NCBI GenBank assembly: GCA_030141605.1
Contig: JAQGDQ010000108.1
Location: 496,001 to 560,000, forward strand
Source of the DNA: Tubiluchus corallicola
Taxonomy: Eukaryota; Priapulida; Priapulimorpha; Priapulimorphida; Tubiluchidae
DNA: 64,000 nt
Direction of reading: 5' to 3'
Position numbers and translations under genes: made by a program. How positions within the stretch are numbered: the first letter of the stretch is position 1; each line of letters begins with the position of its first letter. A model generated the notes under the pieces. That model was given only the letters and a program-made list of their open reading frames with translations. It had not been told where the DNA came from and ran no database searches. Below are positions 60,480 to 64,000 of this stretch, one piece after another.

Positions 60480-62300
60480 GATAATTAGCTTGAACTGAAG
60501 TAAGTTTTGTGATATATAGTTTATTAACAAATAACACATTCGAAAACATACAACGTTAACTACACTAATACAGTTATGTAACACGCTACACAAAAAACAA
60601 CCAGAAAATAGGCAAAATCGCCATATTGAACTTGTTTTTTCTTGAACTTGTTTTTTCTTTTCTCAACACAGACTGAATTGATATTGTGACATTGATATAG
60701 GCATCAAAATACAAAGTTTTTCCTAGGCTTCAAAAATTCCAAAATATGGGTATATTTATTTTATGTTCAAGTTCTTTTTTTGCAAGAGTTACTGTGTTCA
60801 GAGATTGAGTTTTCCACAATCGATCTTTTTAGTCGTTACAAAAAAGAAGCAATGACCTTTTTCTTTAAAGTGGTTTATGAGGACCGAATAGCAACTGTGT
60901 AAAATTTGATCTTTAGACGATTTTACGAGAAAGAAATATCTTTTTTTCTATGAAGTCGTTCGTAATTCGCTTTCACTAATTTTTTCATCGCTTTTTCTGC
61001 CTAAATTTTTCTTTCACTACTAACTTAGCCATCGTCTAAATGACATTATACTCGCATAAAAAATCATGGCTGTAGGCTATATATTAGTAGCCAAGAAAAA
61101 TAACCGTGGCTTGGGTCACGTCCTGCATAATGATAGTCGTTGCCGTTGGTTAAACGGCAAAATGGCATTGAATAAGTGACTCGGTCAAAATGCAATAAAT
61201 CGGAATTTTCACCTGATCATTTACACGTATACGCGTGCAGGAGGACCAAATCTGAAATATTTTCAATACGAAATATTTAAACGCATTCGAAAAGAACTAT
61301 ATATTTGACGTCCGTTTAGACGTATAACAATAGTCAAGTGAAAATAGACCGCAGGGTTGAAAAGATGGTTAAAATGACACCCGTCTAGTGAACAAATTAT
61401 TTTATGCTTGCAATTGTAGTATTTTTATTGCTTTTAATCTTTGTAGTTTTAGATGTTCTTTGTAACTATTATTATAAATATTTTTGTAATTCTGTGTGTA
61501 TTTTTTGCGTAATTTATTACTTAGCTGTCGAAGTAAGGAATCTAATATAATAATCTGATCAAATTGCTGACAACTGTGTGTTGGATGCATTTGCAAGAAT
61601 TTACCTTTTGTTATTGCTGCTATTCTTTCTCTTTGTTTCCCACCTTTTCTGTGACCGCGATCAGTGATTTTATACTTCTGTGTTTGTCCGTTATGCTTTT
61701 TATTTGCTGTACTTCTCTGTTTTTAACGCGATTGTATCCCTTTTAGTGCGATATCTTTATGTGTTAATAATATAAACAAATAATTCCACCCAAAAATTAG
61801 TATTAATAATTCCATGTGTTTTAGTCCTTTTTCTTTCACCTGAATACAAACTACAAGAGTACTTTCAAAACGTGGTGTTCTTCTTGCTTTCTCCCTTGTT
61901 TTTTTTTATTTCTGGCACTTTTTTACTTCATTGCTGTTATTGTTAATGTTATTTTACGAGCAATTGCCATTTTACAACAAATTTCAAAAATTCTGCATAC
62001 ATATTAACAGCACAAATCATTCATTGGCAGCTCATAATTCATTCCTAATAATTTGTTAGTTCACGTTGTTTAATTTGGGTTGCGGCAACTGGGTATTCAG
62101 AGCTTTACGATCAATATGGGTAAACTACGAGGTGCCAGCTAGTGACATCTAACTATACATTTTTAAGTCAACAACGGTTACGGTCAGAAAGAAACTGTAA
62201 CAACAAAAATGATTGGAATAACAGCTTCCTTTTGCGCTTTGCCTAGAGAATGGACTCCTGAAAATATAAAACTTTACTAGATTAATAATATAAGTTAAAC
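60480..62300. other. Intergenic upstream of the four-pass protein, no gene seen
   Basis: AT-rich, with T-rich runs. No upstream exon of the four-pass protein and no clear promoter element could be supported. Confidence 0.5.
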
Positions 62301-62303
62301 GAC

Positions 62304-64000
62304 ATGCTATCAATACCACCGCCACTAGAAAGTAATCACAGATGTGTCAACGAACTAATGCATCATGTAAACAATTTCAGGTATAATTCTGAGGGACCTG
62401 CAATGACTCTCACAATGGCTTCCGATCAAGAGATAGCAATAGCTACTGTTAAAATCGACATGCTGCTGAATCAGATTAGAAAATTTGGGTACATTGTTGC
62501 TGGTACGGGCTTCGTCGTCGCTCTCTTACACGTGATTGTAATCGTAGCCATTGTCATTGCACTTGGTCATTTCCGACCATCAAGTCCAGTACTAAGCGTC
62601 ATCGGACTGATCATACTCATATCTGGATTGCAAGACATGAAAACAGCTACGTTCTTTAAAAACAGTGATAAATATGCTATAAATATTACCCTATTCTTGT
62701 CGCTTGTTAGCGTGGTGGTGTCACTTAGTGCTCTCATTTACCTTGCTGTTACAATAGGCCTGCAGAATGTAAACAAATTCCAAATTTTAGCACTGGATGT
62801 ATTTATTCTCATCGTTCAGATAGTGTGTTTTCTGACAAGTACAGCTGTTGCTCTTTTGGTCGCCCATAAAGCCATTCTTGTAAAAGAAATATCAAACAAG
62901 TTATCTCTTAATGCAAAAGTCTGTGATAAATCTCACAGTGTCACTAATAGTAGCAAACTAAACGAAACGTATGATAACCTGGCGTTCACCGTTGATGAGA
63001 ACTCGCAGGAGGTGAAAAAAGTCTGCTGCAATACGGAACAAAATGAAACTTCATCAGCACCTGTTAAGAAGTGTAATTTTGCAATGACAAATGGTGTGGA
63101 AAATTTAAGTCACACAAGTCTACAAAGGTCTTCCTTGCCGTTTGATGACGTAGGTGGATTCGCTTTGGTAGATTTAGACGACGGGGATGATTCAGTGTTT
63201 CCCAGAAGTGTATCCCTTGTGGAAGTGGACGTTGTTTTTCCAGAATGCGTAGAGACTGCTCTCACAGAATTAGAAAAAAATAGAAGGGATGACAACGACG
63301 AAGAAGAGGTACCAGATTGTGGCAATGAAAGTTGCTTCGTTCCCACTGGAGATGAGATGGACATGTACCGGATGAGCCTTTCACAGCTGATGCAGATCTT
63401 CAACAAGTCCAAACTGAGTGCACAGACTTTGAGTTCCATAAATGTGTTTCTTCGGCGAATGAGCAAAAACCACATTCAGTCTCTGATGCAAAGAATGAGA
63501 AAACGAAAGTTATTGAACGGAGTGGGGTTATACTCATGCCATTGCAAAGAAGCCAACAGTGACACAAGCTTGCTAAATGTGACGCCAACATCCCCATCAA
63601 AAGTTTCTCCTGGCTGGATAGATAGGACGGAGACGAAAAATCCCTTTCCGGGTTCTTCATTCAGTTCTTCTCTTTCGTCTTCATCCTCAAAAAAGGCTCA
63701 TCCATTTGAACAAGAAACACTAAGCTCAAACTTGGACGAATCAGACATAACTATCCCACATGAAACACAACAATATCAACAAAATGGTTTTACGAAATTT
63801 GCTAACGAGAAACACTCTTTCCAAACACCCGGTCAAATTCTGCAGTTAACACCCGTCAACTCATCCTCTCACGAAACTAGCGTACAAGAGCAATCAAAAT
63901 TAAATAGCAGACAGGACACTGTGGGTTTTACACCTCTTTCGGATAAAAACTCTACGCCAACAATAGAAGATAGTACCCCTGTGCCACCAGCGCGACGACA
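62304..64000 (+). CDS. Four-pass membrane protein with long cytoplasmic tail, 3' partial
   Basis: One open frame of 565 codons runs off the window. The first in-frame ATG (62304) follows a stop at 62286; a second candidate is 62403 (residue 34). Hydrophobic segments at about 64-88, 96-110, 125-153 and 161-187 give four passes with both ends inside the cell. The second segment is short and contains ISG, and the third follows a polar K/D loop, loosely like the MS4A (CD20) family; this is a weak resemblance. The remaining ~375 residues are hydrophilic, with acidic patches, a basic helix around MRKRKLLNG, a Ser cluster and a PVPPARR motif at the very end that could bind SH3 domains. A possible 3' splice site (TTTCAG at 62375-62380) means the N-terminus could instead begin in an upstream exon. 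The product is not confidently identified. Confidence 0.7.
   Translation, partial: MLSIPPPLESNHRCVNELMHHVNNFRYNSEGPAMTLTMASDQEIAIATVKIDMLLNQIRKFGYIVAGTGFVVALLHVIVIVAIVIALGHFRPSSPVLSVIGLIILISGLQDMKTATFFKNSDKYAINITLFLSLVSVVVSLSALIYLAVTIGLQNVNKFQILALDVFILIVQIVCFLTSTAVALLVAHKAILVKEISNKLSLNAKVCDKSHSVTNSSKLNETYDNLAFTVDENSQEVKKVCCNTEQNETSSAPVKKCNFAMTNGVENLSHTSLQRSSLPFDDVGGFALVDLDDGDDSVFPRSVSLVEVDVVFPECVETALTELEKNRRDDNDEEEVPDCGNESCFVPTGDEMDMYRMSLSQLMQIFNKSKLSAQTLSSINVFLRRMSKNHIQSLMQRMRKRKLLNGVGLYSCHCKEANSDTSLLNVTPTSPSKVSPGWIDRTETKNPFPGSSFSSSLSSSSSKKAHPFEQETLSSNLDESDITIPHETQQYQQNGFTKFANEKHSFQTPGQILQLTPVNSSSHETSVQEQSKLNSRQDTVGFTPLSDKNSTPTIEDSTPVPPARR

Overview
The window is nuclear DNA from an animal, most likely a marine invertebrate. 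The evidence is AT-rich, gene-poor sequence, GT-AG introns with consistent phases, animal-specific gene families (peptide GPCR, insulin/relaxin family, Golgi carbohydrate sulfotransferase, anaphylatoxin-like secreted protein) and many SSRs, SINE, LINE and foldback remnants. There are no bacterial features. The species cannot be named from the sequence alone. All exon structures below were read by eye from splice sites and frame continuity.

Layout. 1.1-6.4 kb (+): the last four coding exons of a rhodopsin-class peptide GPCR, with minisatellites stacked in its introns; its start lies left of the window. 9.8-14.5 kb (+): a complete four-exon gene for a 211-residue secreted precursor with an acidic pro-region and a cationic six-cysteine domain in the anaphylatoxin order. 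14.5-36.7 kb: no supported gene; microsatellites, a MITE, a solo LTR, a two-copy 0.55-kb repeat, a 0.8-kb inverted repeat and a Tc1/mariner transposase remnant. 36.7-46.9 kb (-): a relaxin/insulin-like cluster with one complete two-exon gene, one solitary B-chain exon and one solitary A-chain exon that lacks a core cysteine. A LINE relic and a 5S-derived SINE lie between them. 47.2 kb (-): a decayed copy of a sulfotransferase exon. 49.5-58.5 kb (-): a complete nine-exon gene for a 447-residue CHST15-like Golgi sulfotransferase; one intron carries a large foldback element. 59-62 kb: simple repeats. 62.3 kb to the end (+): a four-pass membrane protein with a very long cytoplasmic tail, running off the window.

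The genes do not form a pathway in any obvious way. Two stories stand out. The first is duplication: relaxin-like exons and the 3' end of the sulfotransferase gene have been copied in staggered pieces, leaving orphan exons. The second is the orphan secreted peptide downstream of a peptide GPCR. Both are testable with transcript data.
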